Origin: Palsa-504 sp963835775
GTDB taxonomy: Bacteria; Actinomycetota; Actinomycetes; Streptosporangiales; Streptosporangiaceae
DNA: 64,000 nt
Assembly (NCBI GenBank): GCA_963835775.1
Contig: CAWIHB010000020.1
Coordinates: 186,001-250,000 of the forward strand
Reading direction: 5' to 3'
Position 1 is the stretch's first letter; each line of letters starts with the position of its first letter. The notes under the pieces were generated by a model, which was not told the origin of the DNA, did no database searches, and saw only the letters and a program-made list of their open reading frames with translations. The position numbers and the translations under genes were made by a program. Shown one piece after another: positions 1 through 8,255 of the stretch.

Positions 1-167
1 CCCGCCACGCCAAGGGCGGCACCCCCGACCCGGCCCGCAACCCCTACTCCGACGAGGCCATCGAGGCCCGCTACCACACCACGGTGATCGCCTTGATGGA
101 ACTGGAGCGCCGCCGGATGGACGCCGCCGCTCCCCCCGAAGAGCTGTCACTGGAGGGACTGAAGTGA
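1..167 (+). CDS. pduD: Diol/glycerol dehydratase medium subunit, C-terminal fragment
   Basis: Only the last 54 codons lie in the window, in frame from base 3 to the TGA at 165-167. The visible tail contains ARNPYSDEAIEARYHTTVIA. It aligns by eye with the C-terminus of PduD/DhaB2 subunits, where a short Arg/Pro-rich stretch precedes a tyrosine and a final helix. With PduE and DdrA downstream it would form coenzyme B12-dependent propanediol/glycerol dehydratase. Actinobacterial homologues can have large and medium subunits fused, so this may be the end of a fused protein. The family call rests mostly on the two downstream genes. Confidence 0.65.
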   Translation, partial: RHAKGGTPDPARNPYSDEAIEARYHTTVIALMELERRRMDAAAPPEELSLEGLK

Positions 168-177
168 GCTTCTGTGA

Positions 178-237
178 CTGGCCACGGCCCGCTCCTGCCG
201 CCAGGCGGCTGGCCACGGCCCGCTCCTGCCGCCAGGC
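178..237. repeat. 31-bp-period tandem duplication, first pair
   Basis: A 29-bp stretch at 178-206 is repeated at 209-237, a period of 31 bp. It lies between the medium- and small-subunit genes, just after the stop codon. Each copy starts CTGGC and ends GCCAG, so a copy can fold on itself. No coding function is evident. Confidence 0.85.
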
Positions 238-241
238 CACC

Positions 242-297
242 ACACCGATGGTCCATCGTTGTCGTCGGGGCAACACCGATGGTCCATCGTTGTCGTC
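242..297. repeat. 31-bp-period tandem duplication, second pair
   Basis: A 25-bp stretch at 242-266, containing the inverted repeat CGATGGTCCATCG, recurs at 273-297, again with a 31-bp period. The sequence differs from the pair at 178-237. Together the two pairs fill most of the 157-bp gap before pduE. Confidence 0.85.
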
Positions 298-324
298 AGC
301 CCCGGCCGCGGATAGGCGGCCGGT

Positions 325-726
325 GTGACTGAAGAGTCTGAAGTGATCAGCGGGGCTGGCGTGAGCTCCGGCGTCCGGGCCTTGTCGGGGAAGCCGGTGG
401 AGAGCCTGACCGTCGAGGCCGTCCGGGCGGGCGAGATCGGGCTGGCGGACCTGCGGATCCACCCGGAGACGCTGGAACGGCAGGCGGTGATCGCGCAGGA
501 GCACGGGAACCCGCAGCTCGCGGACAACCTGCGCCGGGCCGCCGAGCTGACCAAGCTGCCCGACGAGGAAGTCCTGGCCATCTACGAGGCGCTGCGGCCG
601 GGCCGGTCCACGGCCGCGGAGCTGACCGCGCTGGCCGAGTCGCTGGCCGCCCGGGGGCTGGCGCGCTGCGCGGCCCTGGTCGCCGAGGCGGCCGAGGTCT
701 ACGCCCGGCGCGGGCTCACCGCGTGA
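325..726 (+). CDS. pduE: Diol/glycerol dehydratase small subunit
   Basis: The 133-aa product matches the size and pattern of PduE/DhaB3, the gamma subunit of B12-dependent diol dehydratase. Residues about 23-70 carry the family hallmarks: SGKPVESLTVEAVRAGEIGL, then the RIHPETLERQAVIAQ segment and the NLRRAAELTKLPDEE helix. The C-terminus is a helical hairpin. The start is GTG at 325; an upstream ribosome site is not strong and the preceding duplications crowd the leader. It sits between the medium-subunit tail and ddrA, all on the + strand, as in pdu/dha operons. The enzyme converts 1,2-propanediol to propionaldehyde or glycerol to 3-hydroxypropionaldehyde; the substrate cannot be told from this subunit. 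Confidence 0.9.
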   Translation: MTEESEVISGAGVSSGVRALSGKPVESLTVEAVRAGEIGLADLRIHPETLERQAVIAQEHGNPQLADNLRRAAELTKLPDEEVLAIYEALRPGRSTAAELTALAESLAARGLARCAALVAEAAEVYARRGLTA

Positions 727-810
727 CCGGGAACAGCGCCCCCGCCCGGCCGGGGATTCACCGCGTGAGCCGCGGCGGCGGGCGGGCGGGCCGGTGAGGA
801 GAGGCTTCCG

Positions 811-2574
811 GTGACGGTGATCGCCGGGGTGGACGTAGGCAACGCCACGACCGAGGTCGTGCTGCTGGCCGGCCAGGAGATCCTCGGCGCGGGACGGGTG
901 CCGACCCGGGGCCGCAAGGGGTCGGCGGACTCGCTGCGCGGCGCGGCTTCGCTGGTCCGGCGGATCGAGCGGCAGGCCGGCTGCACGGTCACCGAGGCCA
1001 GGATCGCCCCGCTGCGCGCCGTGGATACCTCGGTGGTGACGGTCCCCGACGCGGCGCCGCCGAGTGGGCGGCTGCGGGTGCTGGCCGTCGGCGTCGCCAC
1101 GCCGGGCGGCGCCGGGACCTGCGTCGGCCCGCCCCTGCTGCTTCCCGCCGAGGACCTGCGCGCGGCGGACCTGCGCGCGGCGGACCTGCGCGCGGCGGAC
1201 CTGCGCGCCGGCCGAAACCTGGCTGGCGGGCACCTCCAGCCGCCGGGCGGGCTTCCGCGGGTGGCCGTGGTCCCGGCCGGGCTGCGGTACGACCAGGCCG
1301 CGGCGCGGCTGCGGGATCTGCTGGCGGCCGGGACGCCGGTCGGCGCGGTGCTGGTAGCGGGCGACGAGGGTGTCCTGGTCGCCAACCGGCTGCCCGCCGG
1401 CCTGCCCGTCATCGACCAGGTGGACGCGGCCGCGGCGGCGGCGTGCCGGCTGCTCGCGGTGGAGGTGCGGCCGCCCGGCCACGCACTTGACCTGCTGGCC
1501 GACCCGGTCGCGCTCGGCGCCCGGCTCGGGCTCGGCGACGCGGAGACCGGGGACGCCGTGACGGTGAGCCGGGCCCTGGCTGACCACTCCAACGCCGTCG
1601 TAGGCCTGCTGGCCAGGGTCGCCGGCGCAGCCAGCGCCGGGCCGGACGAGCCGTGGGTGGCCGCGGATGGTCGGCGGGTGCCGCTGCGGGCCGCCTGCGC
1701 GCGCATCGCTGGCTGGCCCGTGGGCGCGGTCCGGGTGTTCGGCACCGCCTCGGGTGAGGCCGAGGTGGACGACCTGTTCGCGGTGGACCTGGCCGCGGCG
1801 GCCGAGGCCGCCACCGCCCGGCAGGGCAGCACTGGCCGGGCCGTGCTGGTCGCCTCCCTTGGCCGGGCCCAGGACCCCCTGGCCGCGCCGGCCGCCGGAC
1901 TGCTCAGCGAGCTGCTGGCCGTCCCGGTGAACGCCCCGCTGACCGAGCCGGCCGCCGCCCGGCTGGGCGCGCTGACCACGCCCGGGGCCCGGCCCGACGC
2001 CGTGGTCGTGGATCTGGGCGCCGGCACCATCGACGTGATCGGCGCCGGAGCCGACGTGGTGGCGGCCGGGGCCGGCGACCTGCTCACCGCCGCGGTGGCC
2101 GAGACGCTCGGCATACCCCGCGGGGCGGCCGACTGGGTCAAGCGCGGCCCGTGCCTGCGGGTCGACGGCGGGCAGCGGTTCGAGGCCGAGGACGGCAGCC
2201 GCGGCTTCCTGGCCGTCGGCGCACCCGCCTCGGCGGCCGGGATGCTCGTAGTCGAGGGTCCCGGCGGCCTGCTGCCGTTCGACCGCCGCCACGCCCCGGG
2301 GGAGTGGCGGGCCATCCGGCTGCGGCTCAAGCTGGCCGTGCTGGCCGCGAATTTCCAGCGGGCCATGCGGACGCTCGGGCCCGGCGCCCGGCAGATCCTG
2401 GTCGTCGGAGGGCCGGCCGGAGATGAGGAACTACTCAGCGTGATCGCACGTGCGCTGCCCGCCGACGTGGCCGTCGGCCGCGGCCATGCCGGTGACCGCC
2501 TCGAGGCCCGGAACGGCGAGCCGCTGGGCCACCGCTACGCCGTCGCGCTCGGCCTGGCCCTGGCCCCGCCCTGA
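811..2574 (+). CDS. ddrA: Diol dehydratase reactivase, large subunit
   Basis: A 587-aa protein of the DdrA/PduG family, the ATP-dependent chaperone that swaps damaged cobalamin out of diol dehydratase. The N-terminus has the ASKHA phosphate loop (IAGVDVGNATTEVVLL) and a second ATPase motif (VVDLGAGTIDVIGAG) lies near residue 400. The C-terminal VVGGPAGDEELLSVIARALP and HRYAVALGLALA segments are typical. The GTG start at 811 has GAGGAGAGG upstream. Near residues 115-133 an LRAAD unit is repeated by a 15-bp tandem repeat. No small reactivase subunit (DdrB) follows; the next gene is convergent only 16 bp away. Confidence 0.9.
   Translation: MTVIAGVDVGNATTEVVLLAGQEILGAGRVPTRGRKGSADSLRGAASLVRRIERQAGCTVTEARIAPLRAVDTSVVTVPDAAPPSGRLRVLAVGVATPGGAGTCVGPPLLLPAEDLRAADLRAADLRAADLRAGRNLAGGHLQPPGGLPRVAVVPAGLRYDQAAARLRDLLAAGTPVGAVLVAGDEGVLVANRLPAGLPVIDQVDAAAAAACRLLAVEVRPPGHALDLLADPVALGARLGLGDAETGDAVTVSRALADHSNAVVGLLARVAGAASAGPDEPWVAADGRRVPLRAACARIAGWPVGAVRVFGTASGEAEVDDLFAVDLAAAAEAATARQGSTGRAVLVASLGRAQDPLAAPAAGLLSELLAVPVNAPLTEPAAARLGALTTPGARPDAVVVDLGAGTIDVIGAGADVVAAGAGDLLTAAVAETLGIPRGAADWVKRGPCLRVDGGQRFEAEDGSRGFLAVGAPASAAGMLVVEGPGGLLPFDRRHAPGEWRAIRLRLKLAVLAANFQRAMRTLGPGARQILVVGGPAGDEELLSVIARALPADVAVGRGHAGDRLEARNGEPLGHRYAVALGLALAPP
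1153..1209 (+). repeat. 15-bp in-frame tandem repeat in ddrA
   Basis: Three exact copies of gacctgcgcgcggcg at 1153-1197 and a partial fourth to 1209 encode repeated DLRAA. They lie in a variable loop between the two ATPase lobes, so they probably lengthen a surface segment without breaking the fold. Confidence 0.9.
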
Positions 2575-2590
2575 CCGCGATCCGGCCCGC

Positions 2591-4639
2591 TCACTGAGCG
2601 GCGGGCGGCGGCCACTGCTTCGCCACCAGCGTGAGCACGTCGTAGGTGGCCACCGACTGGCCGTCCTGGTTGGTCACGTCCGCGTCCCAGCGCACCTCAC
2701 CGTGCTCCGCGTCCTCCCGCGGGATGATCTGCTTGCAGGTCAGCGTCACGGTCAGCTCGTCGCCCGGGTAGACAGGAGTCAGGAAGCGCAGGTTCTCCAG
2801 GCCGTAGTTGGCCAGCACCGGGCCGGGGTCGGGCTGCACGAACAGGCCCGCGGCGAAGGAGACGATGAGGTAGCCGTGCGCCACCCGGCCGTCGAAGAAC
2901 GGGTTGGCCCGGGCGGCCTCCTCGTCCATGTGCGCGTAGAACGTGTCGCCGGTGAACTCGGCGAAGTGCTCGATGTCCGCCAGCGTGACCTGGCGCGGGC
3001 CAGCCACCACCGCGTCGCCGATCCGCAGGTCAGCCAGTGACTTGCGGAACGGGTGCCCGCCCGACGTGTCGCGTTCGGTTCCAGCCACCCAGCGGCCGGT
3101 GACCGCGGACAGCACACGCGGGCTGGCCTGCACCGCGGTGCGCTGCATGTGGTGCAGCACGCCGCGGATGCCGCCCATCTCCTCCCCGCCGCCGGCCCGC
3201 CCGGGACCGCCGTGCACCAGCATCGGCAGCGGGGATCCGTGCCCGGTGGAGGTGGCCGCGTCGTCGCGGTCCAGCACCAGCAGCCGGCCATGCCAGGGCG
3301 CCAGGCCGAGCACCACCGCACGGGCGAAGGCCGGGTCGGCGCTGACCACGGAGCCGGCCAGGCTGCCCAGGCCGCGGGCCGCCAGGTCGATCACCTGGTC
3401 GGTGCCGTGATAGCCGATGATCGTGCTGACCGGGCCGAACGCCTCCACCTGATGCGGCTCCGGCCGGCTCGGGTCGTCGCTGCGCAGCAGCAGCGGCGAG
3501 ATGAACGCGCCCCGCTCGGCGCTGGCCCCGGCGACCTCCACGTGGTCCGGGTCACCGAACACCAGCCGTCCCGCCGTCAGCAGCGCCTTCACCGAGCGGC
3601 GCACTTCCTCCCGCTGCTCCAGGCTGGCCAGCGCGCCCATCCGTACGTTCTTCTCGGCTGGGCTGCCCACCACGACCTCGGCCAGCCGGTCGCGGACCGC
3701 CTCGGTCACTTGGTCGGCCAGCGCGGCCGGGACGAACGCGCGCCGGATGGCCGTGCACTTCTGGCCGGCCTTGACCGTCATCTCGGTGACCAGCTGCTTC
3801 ACGTACAGGTCGAATTCCGGCGTGCCCGGCCCGGCGTCGGGGCCGAGGATCGAGCAGTTCAGCGAGTCCGCCTCGGCGTTGAACCGGACCGACCGGCTCA
3901 CCACCGCCGGATGGGCCCGCAGCAGCTGCGCGGTCGCGGCGGATCCGGTGAAGGACACCAGGTCCTGCTCGCCGACCGCGTCGAGCAGGCCGCTGGCGCT
4001 GCCGCACACCAGCTGAAGCGATCCCGGGGGCAGCAGCCCTGATCCGACCATCAGCTCCACTAGCCGGGCCGTCAGGTAGGCGGTCTGGGTGGCGGGCTTG
4101 ACCAGGGTCGGCACGCCGGCGATGAACGCGGGTGCGAACTTCTCCAGCGGGCCCCAGACCGGGAAGTTGAACGCGTTGATCTGGACCGCGACGCCGCGCA
4201 GCGGGGTCAGGATGTGCTGGCCGACGAAGGAACCGTCCCGGCCCAGCGGCTCGACCGCGCCTTCGACCAGGACCGTATCGTTGGGCAGCTCGCGGCGGGC
4301 CTTGCTGGCGTAGCTGAGCAGGACCCCGATGCCGCCGTCGACGTCGAACTGGGCATCGCCCAGGGTCGCCCCGGTCCGTGCGGACAGCTCGTACAGCTCG
4401 GGCCGGTGCTCGCGCAGCAGCTGCCCGACCGACTTGAGCAGGGCGGCGCGCTGGTGGAAGGTCAGCTCCCGCAGCGCCGGGCCGCCGGTGTCCCGGCCGT
4501 AGTCGAGCGCCGCACCGTAGTCGACCCCGGCCGACGACACGCGGGTGACCACTTCGCCGGTCACGGCGTCGAGCACCGGCCGCCCTTCATCCGCCGGTTC
4601 GACCCAGGTTCCGGTCACGTAGCTCCGCAGCACGGTCAT
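2591..4639 (-). CDS. paaZ: Bifunctional aldehyde dehydrogenase / enoyl-CoA hydratase
   Basis: A 682-aa protein, the usual PaaZ length. Residues about 1-520 form an aldehyde dehydrogenase domain with the NAEADSLN glutamate region and the catalytic-cysteine motif GQKCTAIRR. Residues about 535-680 form a MaoC-like hotdog hydratase domain with the GDTFYAHMDEEAA and VAHGYL motifs. PaaZ opens the oxepin-CoA ring and oxidises the resulting semialdehyde in phenylacetate catabolism. The ATG at 4639 has GGAGG six bases upstream; the open frame runs further 5' but without support. No other paa genes are in the window. A role in another CoA-semialdehyde pathway is possible. Confidence 0.9.
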   Translation of the reverse strand: MTVLRSYVTGTWVEPADEGRPVLDAVTGEVVTRVSSAGVDYGAALDYGRDTGGPALRELTFHQRAALLKSVGQLLREHRPELYELSARTGATLGDAQFDVDGGIGVLLSYASKARRELPNDTVLVEGAVEPLGRDGSFVGQHILTPLRGVAVQINAFNFPVWGPLEKFAPAFIAGVPTLVKPATQTAYLTARLVELMVGSGLLPPGSLQLVCGSASGLLDAVGEQDLVSFTGSAATAQLLRAHPAVVSRSVRFNAEADSLNCSILGPDAGPGTPEFDLYVKQLVTEMTVKAGQKCTAIRRAFVPAALADQVTEAVRDRLAEVVVGSPAEKNVRMGALASLEQREEVRRSVKALLTAGRLVFGDPDHVEVAGASAERGAFISPLLLRSDDPSRPEPHQVEAFGPVSTIIGYHGTDQVIDLAARGLGSLAGSVVSADPAFARAVVLGLAPWHGRLLVLDRDDAATSTGHGSPLPMLVHGGPGRAGGGEEMGGIRGVLHHMQRTAVQASPRVLSAVTGRWVAGTERDTSGGHPFRKSLADLRIGDAVVAGPRQVTLADIEHFAEFTGDTFYAHMDEEAARANPFFDGRVAHGYLIVSFAAGLFVQPDPGPVLANYGLENLRFLTPVYPGDELTVTLTCKQIIPREDAEHGEVRWDADVTNQDGQSVATYDVLTLVAKQWPPPAAQ

Positions 4640-4811
4640 CGTCAGCTCCTCCAGAAGGCTCCCGGCCGGTCCCTTCGTAAGGTACCTGGCCGACCGGGGG
4701 AACGGCCCCCGGTGTTTCCCCCATAGGCCCCGGCAAATCACCCGGGCCGGATCGGCACCGTAGGAGCCAGGCAATGCGCTTCCTTCACATCGACGCAAAG
4801 GCGGGGCGAGC

Positions 4812-6392
4812 ATGTGGCGAGAACTTCAGCCGGGCGATCCGCAGGTCATCGGGCCGTACCGGCTGCGCGGGCAGCTGGGCGTGGGCGGCATGGGCCGGGT
4901 GTACCTCGGTGTCTCCGCGGGCGGGCGGCCGGTGGCCGTGAAGGTCGTCCGGGCCGACCTGGCCACCGACCCAGAGTTCCGGGCCCGTTTCCAGCGGGAG
5001 GTCGCGGTCGCCCGCAAGGTCAGCGGGCCGTTCACCGCGCCGGTAATCGACGCTGACCTGGAGAGCCCGGAGCCGTGGCTGGCGACCTCCTATGTGGCCG
5101 GCCCTTCGCTGGCCGACGCGGTGTCCGAGCATGGGTCGCTGCCTGCCGCCTCGGTGCTGGAACTGGCCGCGGGCCTGGCGGAAGGCCTGTGCGCGATCCA
5201 CGCCGCGGGCGTGGTGCACCGGGATCTCAAGCCCTCGAACGTGCTGCTGGCCGAGGACGGGCCGCGGGTGATCGATTTCGGCATTTCCCTGGCCGCCGAG
5301 ACCAGCCCGCTGACCCGGCTGGGCATGGTGGTCGGCTCTCCCGGTTTCATGTCGCCCGAGCAGGCTGAGGGCCGGGATGTCGGCCCGTCCAGTGACATTT
5401 TCTGCCTGGGCGCGGTGCTGGCCTTCGCCGCCACCGGCGAAGGGCCGTTCGGCACCGGGTCGGCGCCGACGCTGGCCTACCGGGTGGTCTACAGCCCGCC
5501 CAGCCTGGAGGCCGTGCCGGCCGATGTGCGCCCGCTGATCGAAAGCTGCCTGGATAAGGATCCCGGCCGCAGGCCGACGGCCAAGGACCTGCTGACCGGC
5601 ATGGGCACGTTCCAGCCGGCCGCGGGCTGGCTGCCCGAGCCGATGACCCGCACCTTCGCCCAGCAGCAGCCGCCCGCCCCGACGGCGCTGGACTACGGCC
5701 GCACCGCCGAGGCCACCGCCGCCACCGGGCCGGTCAACCCGCGGACCGTCACGGTGGCCAAGCTGACCCCGCCCTGGGGCCAGGCGCCCGTTCCGCCGCC
5801 GCGGCGCGAGCGGCGCCGCCGCGGCCGGCCGCTGGCCATCGCTGCGCTGGTCACCGGGCTGCTGGCGGCCTCGGCGTCAGGCGGCATCGCCCTGGCCGCT
5901 TCTGCGCACCCATCCGCCGGCCCGCACTCCGGGCAGGCCGCGTCTCCGCCGGCGGCCACCGCTCCGGTAACCTCGGCGCCCCCGGCGTCGGCCACTGCTC
6001 CGGTCAGCTCGGCGCCGACGCCGGCGCCGGCCAGCATGCCGGCCGCGTCGGCGAGCACGTCGTCGTCTGCCACGCCGCCGAGCATGTCCCCGTCCGCCAT
6101 GCCCTCGGCGACCACGTCCGCGCCCGCGTCCTCGCCGAGCGCCACCCCATCCGGCAGCCAGGCGCCCGCCCCGACCGCGGCACCGTCGCAGACCGCGGTG
6201 CCGGGCCCGAGCGGGTCACCGGCGCCGGCCGGGTCGCCGGCCGGGCCGGCGCGGCCCAGACCCCGGCCCCCGCGGCCTCCTGAGAAGCGGTTCATCCCTG
6301 GTGACCGCTTCGGCCGTCGGCGGCTTGGCCCTGACCGCCTACGCCCATCCGGCGTCGACCTACCCGAGCACCTACGCCTCCCCGGCGGCTGA
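4812..6392 (+). CDS. Membrane-anchored serine/threonine protein kinase
   Basis: A PASTA-less actinobacterial STPK. Residues about 14-270 hold the kinase domain: Gly-rich loop GQLGVGGMGRVYLG, VAVKVV lysine, HRDLKPSN catalytic loop, DFG, and SPE in place of APE. A basic stretch near residue 335 precedes one transmembrane helix (about residues 343-362). A long Ala/Pro/Ser/Thr tail, presumably extracellular, follows. The ATG at 4812 has AAGGCGGGG upstream and is divergent from paaZ. The last 30 or so codons of this frame look non-coding, while the next frame (6301-6621) shows strong G/C third positions and similar tail composition, suggesting a frameshift near 6290. The signal sensed is unknown. 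Confidence 0.88.
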   Translation: MWRELQPGDPQVIGPYRLRGQLGVGGMGRVYLGVSAGGRPVAVKVVRADLATDPEFRARFQREVAVARKVSGPFTAPVIDADLESPEPWLATSYVAGPSLADAVSEHGSLPAASVLELAAGLAEGLCAIHAAGVVHRDLKPSNVLLAEDGPRVIDFGISLAAETSPLTRLGMVVGSPGFMSPEQAEGRDVGPSSDIFCLGAVLAFAATGEGPFGTGSAPTLAYRVVYSPPSLEAVPADVRPLIESCLDKDPGRRPTAKDLLTGMGTFQPAAGWLPEPMTRTFAQQQPPAPTALDYGRTAEATAATGPVNPRTVTVAKLTPPWGQAPVPPPRRERRRRGRPLAIAALVTGLLAASASGGIALAASAHPSAGPHSGQAASPPAATAPVTSAPPASATAPVSSAPTPAPASMPAASASTSSSATPPSMSPSAMPSATTSAPASSPSATPSGSQAPAPTAAPSQTAVPGPSGSPAPAGSPAGPARPRPRPPRPPEKRFIPGDRFGRRRLGPDRLRPSGVDLPEHLRLPGG

Positions 6393-6621
6393 CCCGAGCA
6401 CGTCACCGCCCGCCACCACGTCGGCGAGCACGTCCTCGTCCACGACCACACCGGCCAGCACGTCCTCGTCCGCGCCGCAGGCCGGGGGACCGCCCGCTGC
6501 GGCGCCGGTTAGCCCGCCCGCGACGCGGGCACCGGCGCCCAGCACCTACCCGTCGGCCAGCGCGTCACCGGCCCCGAGCGCCTCGCCGACGACGGCCTCG
6601 GGATGGGGGTCGGGGTACTAG
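6301..6621 (+). pseudogene. Out-of-frame continuation or duplicate of the kinase tail
   Basis: This 106-codon frame overlaps the end of the kinase gene. It encodes LVTASAVGGLALTAYAHPAS followed by a Ser/Thr/Pro/Ala tail rich in STSS motifs. That resembles the kinase's own membrane-exit region, LVTGLLAASASGGIALAASA. It has no ribosome site of its own and lacks the positive charges of a signal peptide. Either it is the true C-terminus of the kinase reached through a +1 shift, or it is the leftover tail of a second, mostly deleted kinase gene. It stops 4 bp before the convergent gadB. Confidence 0.55.
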
Positions 6622-6625
6622 CGCC

Positions 6626-8029
6626 TCAGTGGGTGAAGGCCCGGCGCATCTGCTGGATCTCGGGCGGCGGCTGGGTCTGCGGGTGGTGCTCGAGGATCCG
6701 CACCTGCAGCCGCAGGTCGTCGAGCAGCAGGTGGGCCAGGTCCATGCTGAACCCGTTCCTGATCACGATCCGCATCACCTCGGTGTCGGTCATGTCCTCG
6801 GGGAAGGTGTAGGCCGGCACCTGCCAGCCGCGCTGGCGCAGCCGGTCGGACAGGTCGAACACCGAGTACCCGGTGACCTCCTCGCGCAGCTTGAACGCGA
6901 ACACCGGCAGGTCGCTGCCGTCGGTGAGCAGCTCGAACGGGCCCATCTTGGCGATCTCGCCGGACAGGTAGAGCGCGATGTCCTGGCTGGTCTGTTGCAC
7001 GTGCCGGTAGCCCTGCCAGCCGAGCCGCAGGAAGTTGTAGTACTGCGCGGCGACCTGGGCGCCGGGCCGGGAGAAGTTGAGCGCGAACGTGGGCATCTCC
7101 CCGCCCAGGTAGTTGACCTTGAAGATCAGATCTTGCGGCAGGTCGTCCGGGGTCCGCCACATGATCCAGCCCACCCCGGGATAGACCAGGCCGTACTTGT
7201 GCCCCGAGGTGTTGATGGAGCACACCCGCGGGACCCGGAAGTCCCATTCCAGGTCCGGCTGCAAGAACGGGGCGATGAACCCGCCCGAGGCGCCGTCCAC
7301 GTGCACCGGGATGTCGCAGCCATGCTCGGCCTGCACCTGGTCCAGGGCCCGGCTGATCTCCAGCACGGGCTCGTAGCTGCCGTCCATGGTGGAGCCCAGG
7401 ATGGCCACCACGCCGATGGTGTTCTCGTCGCACTTGGCCGCGGCCTCGGCCGGGCCTAGGTGCAGCCGCCCCGGCACCATCGGCACGTAGCGCGGCTCCA
7501 CCTGCCAGTAGCGGCAGAACTTCTCCCAGCACACCTGGACGTTCGAGCCCATCACCAGGTTCGGCTTGGACGCGTCGAGTCCGGCCGCCTGCCGCCGGGC
7601 CCGCCACCGCCACAGCATCGCCATCCCGCCCAGCATGCAGGCCTCGCTCGACCCGGTGGTCGAGCAGCCGGTCGCCTGGCTGCCGGCGGGCGCGTTCCAC
7701 AGATGGGACAGGATGTTCACGCAGCGCCGCTCGAGCTCGGCGGTCTGCGGGTACTCGTCCTTGTCGATCATGTTCTTGGCGGCGCACTCGGCCATCAGCA
7801 GCTCGGCCTCCGGCTCCATCCAGGTGGTGACGAACGTGGCCAGGTTGAGCCGCGCGTTGCCGTCGAGAATGAGCTCGTCCCGCACGACCTGCAGCGCGGT
7901 CCGCGGCAGGACCCCGTGCTCCGGCAGCTTGTACCGGGGGATGTCGCAGCTCTTCTCGCGGAAGTAAACGGGGTTGATCTCGAGTTCGGCGTCCCGGGCG
8001 GACTCATCCACCTTGGTGTGCAACGGCAT
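6626..8029 (-). CDS. gadB: Glutamate decarboxylase (PLP-dependent)
   Basis: A 467-aa group II decarboxylase, the same length as E. coli GadB. It converts glutamate to 4-aminobutyrate and CO2, consuming a proton. Hallmarks are the N-terminal INPVYFREK segment, SQATGCSTTGSSEACMLGG near residue 120, VHVDGASGGFIAPF, and the PLP-lysine motif INTSGHKYGLVYPG near residue 275. The C-terminus keeps the histidine (AFTH) typical of the pH-gating tail. The ATG at 8029 has GGGAGCC upstream. No glutamate/GABA antiporter gene is adjacent, so acid resistance is not shown by context. Confidence 0.95.
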   Translation of the reverse strand: MPLHTKVDESARDAELEINPVYFREKSCDIPRYKLPEHGVLPRTALQVVRDELILDGNARLNLATFVTTWMEPEAELLMAECAAKNMIDKDEYPQTAELERRCVNILSHLWNAPAGSQATGCSTTGSSEACMLGGMAMLWRWRARRQAAGLDASKPNLVMGSNVQVCWEKFCRYWQVEPRYVPMVPGRLHLGPAEAAAKCDENTIGVVAILGSTMDGSYEPVLEISRALDQVQAEHGCDIPVHVDGASGGFIAPFLQPDLEWDFRVPRVCSINTSGHKYGLVYPGVGWIMWRTPDDLPQDLIFKVNYLGGEMPTFALNFSRPGAQVAAQYYNFLRLGWQGYRHVQQTSQDIALYLSGEIAKMGPFELLTDGSDLPVFAFKLREEVTGYSVFDLSDRLRQRGWQVPAYTFPEDMTDTEVMRIVIRNGFSMDLAHLLLDDLRLQVRILEHHPQTQPPPEIQQMRRAFTH

Positions 8030-8255
8030 GGCAGGCTCCCTGGCTGTGCGGTAAGGCGGTGACTCGGTCCTTTCAGTGGCCAGGCTAACGCGGGCCAGGG
8101 GTCCACCGAACGGTGGATGCCGCGCCTGCCGGATGGCCGGCTGGCCGCCTCGCCCGCCAGCGCGCTGACTACGGCCGGGCAGCCGATCCGCGGGACGGGG
8201 CCGCCCGGCGATGCTGGTTAGGACGCCGGTGAGGGCCGGCCCGAGGAGGCGCGAG

